From Lentisphaerota bacterium (lineage in GTDB: Bacteria; Verrucomicrobiota; Lentisphaeria; Victivallales; Victivallaceae), in assembly GCA_015061885.1 (NCBI GenBank), contig SUVS01000008.1, positions 1-64,000 of the forward strand: DNA of 64,000 nucleotides, in the 5' to 3' direction. The notes beneath the pieces were generated by a model. The model saw only the letters and a program-made list of their open reading frames with translations. It was not told the origin of the DNA and searched no databases. This document shows, piece after piece, positions 34,034 to 43,668 of this stretch. Within the stretch, counting starts at the first letter, position 1. The number at the start of each line of letters is the position of its first letter. Made by a program: the position numbers and the translations under genes.

Positions 34034-37000
34034 TTACAAATGCCACAACATTCCGTAACTTGCTTGAGTTCCAACAGCTATATGTTCTTTACGGAACAGC
34101 ACTTCCAGCGTAGAAGCGTTGCCAATATCCCAGAAAACGATCCCATATGCATTATCTCCGCACTCAATGTTCATATTCCCTGCCTTACCTTCCAACCGGA
34201 TCTCCGGTTGAGCTGTATTGTAAAATATCATATCTTTTTTTACGGAATCAATATCTCTATCCGGAGTTCCGAACCGTACCAGACTTACCACTGAACCATA
34301 AGTTGCCATTTTGCGTTTGCTGGCCGAAAAATTCAAATTGTTCTGCAACACTGCCCTGCCCTCATCTGCACCCAATTGAATCGGCAGATTGTTGAAACGA
34401 AATGCTATTTTAATATCACTTTCGGAACCATTATACACAACAGTCTGTACCGCTATTCTGTCCGGATGAAAAGTCATTTTTTTGGTCAGTTTTACCCCCG
34501 AAAGCGAAGATTTATCAAAGTTGCTCAAATGACGGCTCAAAGTCACGATAACAGCGGATTTTTCCTGTTCAATACCACTGATCTTATAACCACGTACACT
34601 GTTGAATGCCATCTTATCAGGATACCATATCCCATCGCACGCCAACCCGATATTAAGTTCCCGATTGACCAGTTCTCTGCCGTTTTTAACCAGCGATTTG
34701 ATTACTCCTCCCCGCGATGGGTCAAGCAACGCAGTGTAATTGCGGGCAGTTATCTGCAAAAAATCTTTACCATCGCACTGAACAGCTTTCAGTGCGACCC
34801 CGCTGGTGTGAATATCGTAAATGGATTTAAAATCATTTACCGGAACATCCTCCGACAATATCCGCTGCCGCTGTTCAACCATAGCGGCTTCTTTCCGGCA
34901 GCGATTTTCAATGCGTTCCCGGCACTCATTGAACAGTTTCTGCAAATCCTGCTGGGTAATTTCAGCCGTACTCTTACCGGGTGTGATTTCCAGCAAACTC
35001 CAACGTAAAGCCCCGGTCATAATCAATATGCCGTCCGCTAACTCTTTGCCCCTGAAACACCCCAGTTTTTTTCCATGATTCCCTAACTCTTTGACACTGT
35101 ACAAAGTATCTTTTTCCAAATTCCGGACTTTCAATTTCAAAAATATTTCACTATTTTGCCAGAAATTACCGACTGCCGCCAGATAGCTCTGATCTTTTTT
35201 ATACAACCGTGTTTGCACAATATCAGATTTTTTCAAGCCCGGCAGCCGTTTTTTGAAGTCTCCGCCTTCGTTCCAGAAATCAGGAAATACCGGTTTAGGC
35301 AAACTGGTCAACGGCTCAATACTCAAACCTTCTTTCAGCAATTTACCTTTCATAACATATTTTTCAGCAGCAGCAATTTGTGAATTACCGCCGGCAAGTG
35401 CGTTCCAATAACGATGATCATAACTGCGCGGAAAGTAATATACTATCGAACCATCCCAGCCTTGCAGAAAAAAGCAGAGCGTTTCAAAAGCGATTGCCTC
35501 CGGTTCTGTGATCCATGTATCAGCTTGCATACCTTGCGGCATAGCTAAAAGCTTCGGGCGTCGTTGAGGGTCAGCAATGTACTTATTGACATAGTTTTTC
35601 ACATCTCCGGCTGCATTCCAAACAATCAAATGCAATCCCGGATAGTTTATATACTTCTCGGTAATATTAGTGAATATGTAAGGTCCCCACGGCAACAGAC
35701 ATTTCAATTTGTCCATGTAATCCCGGGGCATATATTGTGCAAAGTGCGGATTATCATTTTCAATCATCGTGTGCCAGGCTACAGCAGGTATAAAGAGAGA
35801 TTTTTTACCGGCTTTTTTCCCGATTTCAGCTACATCTTTTGCCAAAGTAGTACATATCTGACTATGCTGCAACGAGCGGAAACGCTGCCAGAGTACTTCC
35901 CACTTCTGCAATATTTCATTCGGCCATGCCGCTTTGACGGCTTCAGCCGTTGCACGACCTTGCATAAATATCACAAACTCATCACGACAGCGGATACAAA
36001 AGCACCCCTGAAAATCAGCGTGGTGCATTTCCCAGTTAGGCATAATATGCTCGGCATAATCCTGAGTTATCAGGATTTCTTCCAGGAGCGGTAAAACTTC
36101 GGAACGATAATAGCTACCACGCGTATAAATCTCAACCGGACAAGTCTGTACCCGTTTATTAATCGCAAAAATCTTGCCGTCAATCTGTCGGAAATATGAC
36201 TCGGGGGTACGGTTTTTACTGCCCCCCATCCGGTAGGCATTTTGAATCCAGAGTGATTGTCCGATCCGGATGATATTATTTTTTCCGGCGAGTTTCATCA
36301 CCGGAGTATTATCTCCGGCAATAGCATTGATTCCTTTACCTGATACCAAATCAAGCATATTTTCAGCAAGATCACCGGAAAAATTCAATTCGTGAGTACA
36401 CTTTATGCCGCTGATAAACTCCCGCGGCGACGAAGATTTTTCCGGTGCAATGACTTTCAGATTCAAAGTTTTTATTACACCTTCATAATCTTCGTCGATC
36501 ATCTGGTAAGTAAGTTTATAAAGTTTCTCCGACGGCGGAAGCGAAGTCCGGATAAGAAAACAGGGCTTGCTGTACATCTTGTAGCCATGCTGCGGAAAAC
36601 GGTATTTTTCAAGCGAAAACTCCGCAACCATTGTATTATCTGCACCTTTTTTGCAGAAAAGCATTGGAGTCCGGTCATTGCCGCCGAGAATTTCAAATCC
36701 CGGCATTACCGTTATACGCATACGGGGAGATTTCACCTTAACTTTGGCTTCATTTTGAGGCAAAAATTTTATCAGTGCCGCCTCTCCGCTGTTTACACAA
36801 TAACTATTATCCAGAAAACTCCACGGAACCGCCAGCAAAGTCGCTTCTTTGCGTGTTTCCAGTTTCTGCAATCTGACATCTTTAATCCGCACTTCCCCGG
36901 CACCATAAAGCGAAAACACCAAGTCTATCCGGTTGCATTTTTCCGGCACAGCCAATTCAAAAGCACAAGCAGTCCACTCTGCCGACGGCTTGATAACAAA

Positions 37001-37543
37001 ACTCTTACCCGCACCCAGCTTTTTTAATTTTTTACTGTGGGGTACTTTTTCATAAAAAACGGCAATTGCCCGCAGCGTTTTAAGTGTTCCTGTTGCAAAA
37101 AGATTGCTCTGCACAGAAAAACTCCACCGGTATTTTTCCGGAACGTTGCTTCCAGTGATCACAGTCGGATGTTTGAAAGAATTTGTCACCCAGGGTTCAC
37201 CCTGATGATTCTGATTTGTGGCTATATCTTTGGATGTCTGCAAAGCCAGCACCCAGACACCGGTGTCATCTTTCTTCAAACTGCACTTCTGTGCCGACAG
37301 CAGTGCAGTTTGCTGTTCTTTGGAACGGCAATTCCTGTTCCATACCTTGGGATGATGCAACCAGCGTTTCTTCACTTCAGCGGCGGAAAGTTTTTGGTAA
37401 TCCAGACAATCCGGCAACTCCGCAACAGATGTATTGCGGTGATTGAGCAAATTTAAATCTACCGAAACGCCGCCAATAATTTCCCCATAAACATTCAGCA
37501 ACACCAACAGTAGATAAACACCCATCAATCTTTTTATAAACAT
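34034..37543 (-). CDS. Giant secreted protein, probable glycoside hydrolase-like, partner of a pseudopilin
   Basis: A 1169-residue protein with a signal peptide (about 1-20). Residues ~100-230 look like a beta-sandwich carbohydrate-binding region. Residues ~380-790 look like a TIM-barrel catalytic region with WEMHHADFQGCFCIRC (C514-x-C516-x-x-C519, similar to the C-x-C-x2-C of DUF4838 proteins), FIPAVAWHT, and QGWDGSIVYYFPRSYDHRYW. Residues ~960-1160 form a beta-rich domain with GGVIKSLVKNGRELVN, as found at the end of several large glycosidases. I cannot assign a CAZy family. The gene begins 12 bp after the pseudopilin stop; the pseudopilin's TAG overlaps its ribosome-binding site AGGAG, so the two are tightly coupled. 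Confidence 0.78.
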   Translation of the reverse strand: MFIKRLMGVYLLLVLLNVYGEIIGGVSVDLNLLNHRNTSVAELPDCLDYQKLSAAEVKKRWLHHPKVWNRNCRSKEQQTALLSAQKCSLKKDDTGVWVLALQTSKDIATNQNHQGEPWVTNSFKHPTVITGSNVPEKYRWSFSVQSNLFATGTLKTLRAIAVFYEKVPHSKKLKKLGAGKSFVIKPSAEWTACAFELAVPEKCNRIDLVFSLYGAGEVRIKDVRLQKLETRKEATLLAVPWSFLDNSYCVNSGEAALIKFLPQNEAKVKVKSPRMRITVMPGFEILGGNDRTPMLFCKKGADNTMVAEFSLEKYRFPQHGYKMYSKPCFLIRTSLPPSEKLYKLTYQMIDEDYEGVIKTLNLKVIAPEKSSSPREFISGIKCTHELNFSGDLAENMLDLVSGKGINAIAGDNTPVMKLAGKNNIIRIGQSLWIQNAYRMGGSKNRTPESYFRQIDGKIFAINKRVQTCPVEIYTRGSYYRSEVLPLLEEILITQDYAEHIMPNWEMHHADFQGCFCIRCRDEFVIFMQGRATAEAVKAAWPNEILQKWEVLWQRFRSLQHSQICTTLAKDVAEIGKKAGKKSLFIPAVAWHTMIENDNPHFAQYMPRDYMDKLKCLLPWGPYIFTNITEKYINYPGLHLIVWNAAGDVKNYVNKYIADPQRRPKLLAMPQGMQADTWITEPEAIAFETLCFFLQGWDGSIVYYFPRSYDHRYWNALAGGNSQIAAAEKYVMKGKLLKEGLSIEPLTSLPKPVFPDFWNEGGDFKKRLPGLKKSDIVQTRLYKKDQSYLAAVGNFWQNSEIFLKLKVRNLEKDTLYSVKELGNHGKKLGCFRGKELADGILIMTGALRWSLLEITPGKSTAEITQQDLQKLFNECRERIENRCRKEAAMVEQRQRILSEDVPVNDFKSIYDIHTSGVALKAVQCDGKDFLQITARNYTALLDPSRGGVIKSLVKNGRELVNRELNIGLACDGIWYPDKMAFNSVRGYKISGIEQEKSAVIVTLSRHLSNFDKSSLSGVKLTKKMTFHPDRIAVQTVVYNGSESDIKIAFRFNNLPIQLGADEGRAVLQNNLNFSASKRKMATYGSVVSLVRFGTPDRDIDSVKKDMIFYNTAQPEIRLEGKAGNMNIECGDNAYGIVFWDIGNASTLEVLFRKEHIAVGTQASYGMLWHL

Positions 37544-37555
37544 TACAAATTACTC

Positions 37556-38260
37556 CTATTCCACATCATTGATCACATCTTCACGGCCTTCGAGTTGGTT
37601 GTACTCGGCGGTATCAATGTGCATATCCATATACATGACATTGGCACGGTTGGCATGATGAAAACTTATGGAATTGTCATATTGCTTGATTGAGGTACGC
37701 AACGGCCAGGTATTGGCACTGATTTCGACCACACCGCCGGGATATTTATTGGGAGCATCCCGATAGCTGTCAGCCATAAAAAGTACCCGGCTGGGATTTT
37801 TGAGTGTTTTCGGCTGACGCAATGCAAAGCGGTTCACGCCGGGATTGGCGGGTGCATCGCAGCAAGCATAAGCGTTTTTGCCATAACTGTTCCACAAATA
37901 AGAGGGAGTTGTACGTGCAACATCAAGCCGCAGGTAATCGGACGGACAATATGCCACCGGCGGCGGATAATCAGTTTTGACAACCAATCCGGTTGCAGAT
38001 TTGGTACTGATACTCAAATAAGGTATAAGACAGTTGTAAAAATCCAAACGCAGAGCCGGCGGCATCCACATATCATTCTGCCCCTGATAGAGCAGTACCG
38101 CCAAGCCAATATTTTTGAGATTACCGGCACAGACAGTTGTCTTGGCACGTTCGCGAGCTGCCGAGAGTGCCGGCAGCAGCATTGCTGCGAGTATGGCTAT
38201 AATAGCTATTACAACCAGAAGTTCTATAAGTGTAAAGCAACATCTTTTAATTTTACTCAT
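37556..38260 (-). CDS. Type II secretion-like pseudopilin
   Basis: A 234-residue protein with prepilin helix [18 protein letters not shown] starting at about residue 9; the -1 residue is Cys rather than Gly. The C-terminal region has [16 protein letters not shown], the degenerate H-x9-DG-type motif. It is the only chromosomal gene in the window that ends in TAG; an in-frame TAA follows after a single GAG codon. It comes 33 bp after the GntR-type regulator and 12 bp before the 1169-residue secreted protein, as the middle gene of a three-gene unit. Confidence 0.87.
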   Translation of the reverse strand: MSKIKRCCFTLIELLVVIAIIAILAAMLLPALSAARERAKTTVCAGNLKNIGLAVLLYQGQNDMWMPPALRLDFYNCLIPYLSISTKSATGLVVKTDYPPPVAYCPSDYLRLDVARTTPSYLWNSYGKNAYACCDAPANPGVNRFALRQPKTLKNPSRVLFMADSYRDAPNKYPGGVVEISANTWPLRTSIKQYDNSISFHHANRANVMYMDMHIDTAEYNQLEGREDVINDVE

Positions 38261-38293
38261 TCCTGCATCTCCCTTAATCTGTTTTATGATTTG

Positions 38294-39382
38294 TTAATTT
38301 AATGTTTTTATATTTTTACTGACTCTGGCAGTGGAGCCGCGCGGTATCACCGAAAACGGTATCATTCGGGTAATGATTTCTCCACTGCCGAACCATTCAT
38401 TGGCTCGATACATTATCTGTACTGCTTCCTGTACTGCTATATCGTAATGAAAATTCACCACCGATAAAGGAGGCGTTATAAAAAGTCTTTCCAGATAACC
38501 GCAGATCCCCATTACCGAAACATCCTCCGGCACACAATACCCCATTGCCGCTAATGTTTCAATGACCAGCTTGGCACTGCTGTCGCAAAAACACATAAAC
38601 GCTGTTGGCGGTTTGGAGCTTTTCATCATTTTGCGTACGATTTGCGGTATATTGCTCTTTTTTTTGAAATAACGCACTAAATCATAAGCCTGACCGATAT
38701 TGCAATCTTCGAGAAATTTTTGATAAGATTTGGCATTGAATCCACGCATATCATTCCAGGCAAACAAAGTGGCTATCCGCTGATGTCCAAGTAAACAAAG
38801 ATGCTTTACCCCTCCGGCAAAAACCTCCGGCATATTCCGCAAAGCCATCGGAAAATCGTGAATATTGCGATCCGACCGGGTTCCTTCCAGTTGAACAACC
38901 GGCAGTCCGGAATGATTCAGCATCATCAAATCACGTTCTGCTGCAACAAAACTGTGCGAGCAGACAAATATACCGGCGATCCGACCCTGAATAAGTTTTC
39001 TCTGCCATTGGTTCAATGAAAGAGTTTTTTTCAGCTCCACATTCAATACAAGTTCCAATTCATCGCCGTGCAAAGCAAGTACCTTGTGCAGTTCCTGCAC
39101 CTGACACATACTGGATATTCTGATATGGTCAATATCTTCTCCGGTAACTACTGCCAGATACTTTTTGCCGCCGGATTGCTCAAGAACATAACTGCCGCTG
39201 CGGTTACGGATAGAGATCATGCCGTTATCCTGCAACATCTTCAATGCAGACCGCAGCGTAATGCGCGACACACCGAGCGAAGCTGCCAGTTCTGATTCGC
39301 CCGGCAGTTTATACCCGGGTAGATATTCGCCGCAGATTATGCGGGATTTCAGAACATTGAAAACCTGATCTTTCTTGAACAT
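38294..39382 (-). CDS. GntR-type regulator with LacI-like periplasmic-binding sensor
   Basis: A 362-residue protein with an N-terminal GntR winged helix (about 1-70: QVFNVLKSRIICGEYLPGYK, then SELAASLGVSRITLRSALKML) fused to a LacI/GalR-type sugar-binding domain (about 90-355; PPTAFMCFCDSSAKLVIETL, VPEDVSVMGICGY). This is the AraR-like architecture, usually a sugar-released repressor. The start at 39382 is used because the promoter TTGACA-17-TAAATT covers an upstream in-frame ATG at 39433. It heads the unit with the pseudopilin and the giant secreted protein and probably controls it. The effector is unknown. Confidence 0.9.
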   Translation of the reverse strand: MFKKDQVFNVLKSRIICGEYLPGYKLPGESELAASLGVSRITLRSALKMLQDNGMISIRNRSGSYVLEQSGGKKYLAVVTGEDIDHIRISSMCQVQELHKVLALHGDELELVLNVELKKTLSLNQWQRKLIQGRIAGIFVCSHSFVAAERDLMMLNHSGLPVVQLEGTRSDRNIHDFPMALRNMPEVFAGGVKHLCLLGHQRIATLFAWNDMRGFNAKSYQKFLEDCNIGQAYDLVRYFKKKSNIPQIVRKMMKSSKPPTAFMCFCDSSAKLVIETLAAMGYCVPEDVSVMGICGYLERLFITPPLSVVNFHYDIAVQEAVQIMYRANEWFGSGEIITRMIPFSVIPRGSTARVSKNIKTLN

Positions 39383-39420
39383 TCCATACCCTGACTTGCA
39401 ATGCAACAATCTCTGCTCAT

Positions 39421-39449
39421 AATTTAGTATCATGGTTTTAGCGTGTCAA
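39421..39449 (-). promoter_or_regulatory. Promoter of the GntR-pseudopilin-secreted protein unit
   Basis: On the minus strand TTGACA (39444-39449), 17-bp spacer, TAAATT (39421-39426). It lies 38 bp before the chosen regulator start. The surrounding sequence should also hold an autoregulatory operator, which I cannot delimit. Confidence 0.65.
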
Positions 39450-39633
39450 GTATCAGGCAGTGCAAAAAACTCTTTTTTGTACCGCCGCAGAATACTTTTT
39501 AAGCCAATATCAGTCAAAAATAATACCAGTTTGGTTGCATGGGGCTGTTTTTATAGCATTTTTGCTTATTCAAACGCTTTGGGCAGAGCTGAATACAAAC
39601 AATAGCGGCAACAGAAACAGAAAAAGTATTCCC

Positions 39634-39707
39634 AATAAACTCCCGGTACTGAACCGTACATAAAAAAGCATACCTGTTAAGAAATTGTATCAGGTATGCT
39701 TTTTAAT
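39634..39707. repeat. 74-bp exact repeat with terminator hairpin, copy 2
   Basis: Identical over 74 bp to 33778-33851. Here it lies in the 300-bp gap between the GntR-type regulator and the 631-residue lipoprotein. Its hairpin serves as terminator for the minus-strand lipoprotein gene. The rest of the gap (39450-39633) shows no gene. Confidence 0.95.
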
Positions 39708-39734
39708 ATTTTTGAAAGGTAATTTCAAAACTCC

Positions 39735-41630
39735 TCAAAAGTCGTCTGCTACCAACATTTCCAACTTCAAAGATTTGCCGTTAAACGGTATTTTCAGGAG
39801 TTTATATATGCCGGTACGGTTTACCGCACTGTCTTTGATATAAGTATCTTTGCCGTTGCTGGTGCATTTCAGAGTTTTTCCCTGCATTACAGCGTTAAAA
39901 CCGGAACCGAGCAAGGTCAGTTGCGGGCGGTTTATGCCGTCAAACTCCAATACCGGAATTACCATTTCCGGTGATTTTACATTGCCATCGAGTATAATTT
40001 CCATAACAAGTTTACCACCTTGAGAAATATCGACCTTGCAGATCACACTGGTATTTTCCTGCGTGTAAGTTATCTGCCATACTCCCAATGCAAGTTTTTT
40101 ATACGAAGCAACACCTTTATTCCATTCCGCCAGACGGCAGATGTTGCCTTGTTCATCGCGCCATTCCGGCGCAACTGCTGCAGCATATTCGTTGGGCTTG
40201 AAATCCTGCGAAAGCTGATACCCGGGATTTTTCCCGGCAAACGGCAAAACCGGCAATACCCCCCACGGTTGATCTTTGAGCAATATTCTGCCCAGACCGT
40301 TGGCATCGTACAGCAGATTGGACTTCAGGTCAAACTCCAGATAATTACCGCTTTGGTTACAGAACAACTTATAAAAGTTTTCGGTCAAACCAAAATCAAA
40401 ACCGCCGGTTTCTGCCGGAGCCGGAGCTTCGGCAATACTGTCATCGGCGTAGAGTGCCGCCAGAGCATATACCGATCCGGCAAAGAGCGTATATACCGAA
40501 TAATGCCCGTAAAAATCACAACCGTGTCTGGTAGCGGGATCAAAAAAGTTTTTCAAATGAAAAAGTTTACCGTCATTACGCAGCAAACCGCGAGCTGAAC
40601 TCATTGCAGCAAGATGAGCCTGCCGTTTGAATGCTCCGGCAAGGCGTGGATCGCTATCCTTGTACCGTCTTGATGCCAGTTCGCACAATGCACTTACAAT
40701 ACCTTCCTGAAAATAAAACTGGCTCGATCTGCCGCCGAAAGGCACTTCGCCAGATGGCGCCATCAAAAGCAATGTTGCATACATTGCCTGATCCAGATTT
40801 TTGCGTAATTCATCTTTCCAGATGCCGTTGTAACCGTCAAACAAAGCAACTTCGTATTGCAGACGCGTGGTTATATCGTAGGTTATGGGGTCATGCGGAT
40901 CGCGGTACATGCCGTATTCGTTGAAGTGGTGCAGTTGATAACGCACATATTTATCAAAGTATTCATTGCCCCACAGCGTGCCGTGAACACCGCCGATGCC
41001 GGCAGACTGCCGCATACTTTCGCCGGCGGCACTGTAAATCACCCAGTTGTGAAACTTTGATAATTCTTCCGGATCATCGCTTACATACTTATAAGTTTTT
41101 TCCGGAATGACTTCAGCGAGAGTATCTTTCCACTTTTTCAACCGCTCCGGCGGGGCAATATTTTTCAGGCAATTATAAGCTGTAACCAGTTCCCGCATCC
41201 AGAAATTGGGCGAACGGTCTATAGCGTCGGAGCGAGTCAATGCGTAACAGCAGTGATCCATCACCCGGTAGAGTTTTTCTTTGAACTCCATACACCGTCC
41301 GAAGTAGATCGCCACGGCACAACTTGAGGCAAAACGCGGCGATGTCTGACCATGCTCATACTTGAGTACCGGGTCAATTACCGCTCCATTATTATCCACC
41401 CACGGTTCCGCAGTCCTGACAATGCGTTCGATTATATCCAAATAGTAATTGCGGTCTATTCCGCTCGGAAGCCAATCTTCCGGCACGTTTTTTTGCAATA
41501 TATCATGCACTTTTTGAGCAATATTTACAGCTTTTTCAGTTTGTTCACTCATACTTTTACATCCGCCCGCAACCGCGATCAACAGGACTATCGAAAGACG
41601 GAAAAGGGTTGTTAAACAATTCTTCTGCAT
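39735..41630 (-). CDS. Large lipoprotein, probable alpha/alpha-barrel glycan-active protein
   Basis: A 631-residue protein with a lipoprotein signal (LSIVLLIAVAGGC; Cys at about residue 24). The body is rich in long helices typical of (alpha/alpha) toroid enzymes such as polysaccharide lyases or DUF2264-type proteins. Notable blocks are NFWMRELVTAYN, HNWVIYSAAGESMRQ, and DFYGHYSVYTLFAGSVYAL with conserved Tyr/His, then a C-terminal beta-rich region. I do not recognise a family with confidence. It is the last gene of the minus-strand locus with the epimerase and oxidoreductase (18 bp after the epimerase), so it probably works on the same glycan at the cell surface. Confidence 0.72.
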   Translation of the reverse strand: MQKNCLTTLFRLSIVLLIAVAGGCKSMSEQTEKAVNIAQKVHDILQKNVPEDWLPSGIDRNYYLDIIERIVRTAEPWVDNNGAVIDPVLKYEHGQTSPRFASSCAVAIYFGRCMEFKEKLYRVMDHCCYALTRSDAIDRSPNFWMRELVTAYNCLKNIAPPERLKKWKDTLAEVIPEKTYKYVSDDPEELSKFHNWVIYSAAGESMRQSAGIGGVHGTLWGNEYFDKYVRYQLHHFNEYGMYRDPHDPITYDITTRLQYEVALFDGYNGIWKDELRKNLDQAMYATLLLMAPSGEVPFGGRSSQFYFQEGIVSALCELASRRYKDSDPRLAGAFKRQAHLAAMSSARGLLRNDGKLFHLKNFFDPATRHGCDFYGHYSVYTLFAGSVYALAALYADDSIAEAPAPAETGGFDFGLTENFYKLFCNQSGNYLEFDLKSNLLYDANGLGRILLKDQPWGVLPVLPFAGKNPGYQLSQDFKPNEYAAAVAPEWRDEQGNICRLAEWNKGVASYKKLALGVWQITYTQENTSVICKVDISQGGKLVMEIILDGNVKSPEMVIPVLEFDGINRPQLTLLGSGFNAVMQGKTLKCTSNGKDTYIKDSAVNRTGIYKLLKIPFNGKSLKLEMLVADDF

Positions 41631-41648
41631 AAGATAGCTTAATATTTT

Positions 41649-42464
41649 TTAATTGCAACAAAATTTCTGCCAAGAATCCAACATTATTTCCAACTCCGGC
41701 AGATTTTTCCGCCAGAATTTTTCGTGTTCCAAGGTTATTGGTACAGTTACATTGTTTTCAGTAAGCAGAGTAAAGAGTTCATCCATGGGCACAAGGCCTT
41801 CACCGATAAGGTCAAACTCGCAATATTCGACCCCGTCTTTTTCGGCATAATGACTGTCTTTGAAGTGTACTGCTACGATATTATCTGCAAGTTTGCTGAA
41901 TGACTCCTCAAACTCTTCATGGGCGATCTGCCGGGTGTGGTGGGCATCCCAGATGATGGGCAGTTTTCCGCCGCAATGCTCCTGCAAAGCCAGACAGAAA
42001 TCGCTGGAAGAACATATATCATGCGTTTCCAACGCCAAAGCGGCGTTAAACTTCTGCTCCCGGAACCACTTAAAGTTATCGTGGGCAATTTTTATGCGTT
42101 CAGCAGTCAATTCTTCGCCGTAATTGCCGCCGCCGAAAATCCGTATATAGGGTATATTGAAATCATCGGCAGTACGGGCGATTTCCGCAAGGGCTTCCCG
42201 CTGACCGGGTTTATCGGCAGTTATTCCGAAAGAACTGTCAAGTACCATACAGCGTTTTTCTGCTGAAAGTTTACGCATTACCGGTTCATTTTCCGGGTAA
42301 TAAAGCGTTTCCTGACAATTCACGGTGTTGTTCAGAGTGCGTATTTCAAAGTATTTTATACCATACTTATCAGCAAGTTCAACAGCTTGCACCAGATTTA
42401 AATCCGGACATCCCAGAGTGGAAATTCCCCAGTTCAACTCGGCATAACGATTAACTTTTTTCAT
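41649..42464 (-). CDS. Sugar phosphate isomerase/epimerase (TIM barrel)
   Basis: A 271-residue AP-endonuclease-2 fold protein: NWGISTLGCPDLNLVQAVEL at the start, YFEIRTL, IRIFGGGNYGEEL, LALETHDICSSSDF (metal Glu), IIWDAHHTRQI, AVHFKDSHY, and ITLEHEKFW. ATG 42464 follows GGAG; its start is 2 bp past the stop of the upstream oxidoreductase, so the pair is coupled. It probably isomerises the product of the Gfo/Idh enzyme. The substrate is unknown. Confidence 0.89.
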   Translation of the reverse strand: MKKVNRYAELNWGISTLGCPDLNLVQAVELADKYGIKYFEIRTLNNTVNCQETLYYPENEPVMRKLSAEKRCMVLDSSFGITADKPGQREALAEIARTADDFNIPYIRIFGGGNYGEELTAERIKIAHDNFKWFREQKFNAALALETHDICSSSDFCLALQEHCGGKLPIIWDAHHTRQIAHEEFEESFSKLADNIVAVHFKDSHYAEKDGVEYCEFDLIGEGLVPMDELFTLLTENNVTVPITLEHEKFWRKNLPELEIMLDSWQKFCCN

Positions 42465-42466
42465 AA

Positions 42467-43498
42467 TCAAAACTCCACAGCTTTCCGGCGGCAGACATCC
42501 AGTATCCGCATAAGCTCCATACTTTCGCTCAACGGCACAAAAGCAGTTTTATTATCGCCGAAATAGTCATAAATATAATTATAATACGAAGGCACATTCC
42601 AACTATCCACCGGCAGAGTTTCAGTTATCCATGGTATGGCGGTTTCTATGGAATATGCCCGATCTTGAGCGGCAAGCGTTTTCTGCATTTCCAGCTCCGG
42701 CAAAGTTCCCGGTTCAATATAATTTATCACCCATGATTTGGCGGCGGCACAATACTTTGCACTGCCCAGAGTTCCAAATACTTCCCAAGTATCAGTGCGT
42801 ACAGCAGAGCCCAGATTTATTTCAACTGTACCGCTGACTCCGGAAGAGGATTTCAGGAGTACACTTACAAGATCTTCAGCATCGCCGATACCGACTGTTC
42901 TCTGCATAACGGTCCCCTTAACTTCGACCGGGCCGCCGAATGCGGCAAGAAACTGGTCTATGTAGTGAGCACCGTAATTGTTGAGCATTCCGCCGCCGCA
43001 AGCAGTTCGGCTCTGCCAGTCGTTGCGGCGGTTATAGAACTCAAGGATTCGCCGCGAATGAGTTATAACACCAAGTTTATGGCGGACACTCTTTTGAAAC
43101 ACCCGATATTCATCCCAGTTGCGGTGCGGCTGATAAAGCATAAGTTTGCCGTTAGTCCGCTTAACGGCATCAGTTACTTCCTGTGCGGACGCCAATGATT
43201 CGCACATCGGTTTTTCCAGAAAGACCATCAAACCACATTCCAATGCGGCAATGGTCTGCTGCTTATGGAACATAGTCGGCGATGCGATCACCGCCATATC
43301 GGCACATTTTTCCGACTCAAGCATTTGGTTAAAGTCGGCGTAAGTACGGATACCGGTGTATTCAGCGGCGGCTTCGTTACGCCGTTCTTCCACCGGGTCG
43401 GATATTGCCAGCAAGTTGAAGCGGCTGTCGGCTTTTATCTGGGGCAGATGGTAACGCCACGCAATGCGGCCCAAGCCGGAAACTACAACATTTATCAT
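42467..43498 (-). CDS. Gfo/Idh/MocA family oxidoreductase
   Basis: A 343-residue protein: VVVSGLGRIAWRYHLPQIKA Rossmann start, VIASPTMFHKQQTIAAL, FLEKPMCESL (EKP signature), and GGGMLNNYGAHYIDQFL with catalytic-type His. AGGAG precedes ATG. It lies between the 1621-residue secreted protein and the epimerase. The family performs NAD(P)-dependent oxidation or transient oxidation in glycoside cleavage; with the epimerase it suggests cytoplasmic processing of a sugar released by the secreted proteins. Confidence 0.91.
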   Translation of the reverse strand: MINVVVSGLGRIAWRYHLPQIKADSRFNLLAISDPVEERRNEAAAEYTGIRTYADFNQMLESEKCADMAVIASPTMFHKQQTIAALECGLMVFLEKPMCESLASAQEVTDAVKRTNGKLMLYQPHRNWDEYRVFQKSVRHKLGVITHSRRILEFYNRRNDWQSRTACGGGMLNNYGAHYIDQFLAAFGGPVEVKGTVMQRTVGIGDAEDLVSVLLKSSSGVSGTVEINLGSAVRTDTWEVFGTLGSAKYCAAAKSWVINYIEPGTLPELEMQKTLAAQDRAYSIETAIPWITETLPVDSWNVPSYYNYIYDYFGDNKTAFVPLSESMELMRILDVCRRKAVEF

Positions 43499-43559
43499 AA
43501 ATAAAACTCCTGCATAAATATCCCGAATATTGTGACGGGACAGGTTGTTTGATCAAAGT

Positions 43560-43606
43560 GCATCTGCTGTTTTTTAATGAATGTACCCCCAAAAGAGAGC
43601 AGATGC
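43560..43606. promoter_or_regulatory. Inverted repeat GCATCTGCT/AGCAGATGC
   Basis: A perfect 9-bp inverted repeat with a 29-bp spacer in the 170-bp gap between the giant secreted protein and the Gfo/Idh gene. It may be a terminator/processing hairpin for the upstream gene or a regulator site. The 29-nt loop makes a simple terminator unlikely. Confidence 0.4.
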
Positions 43607-43668
43607 ATAATAAAGTTACTATGGAAATAACGATTTGTCAAGCAAAAACCTGATTTTCTTCAGACTCC

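Noticed and set aside
39460-39663. 67-codon frame between the GntR regulator and the lipoprotein
   Set aside because: No ribosome-binding site or homology; its end runs into the 74-bp repeat.
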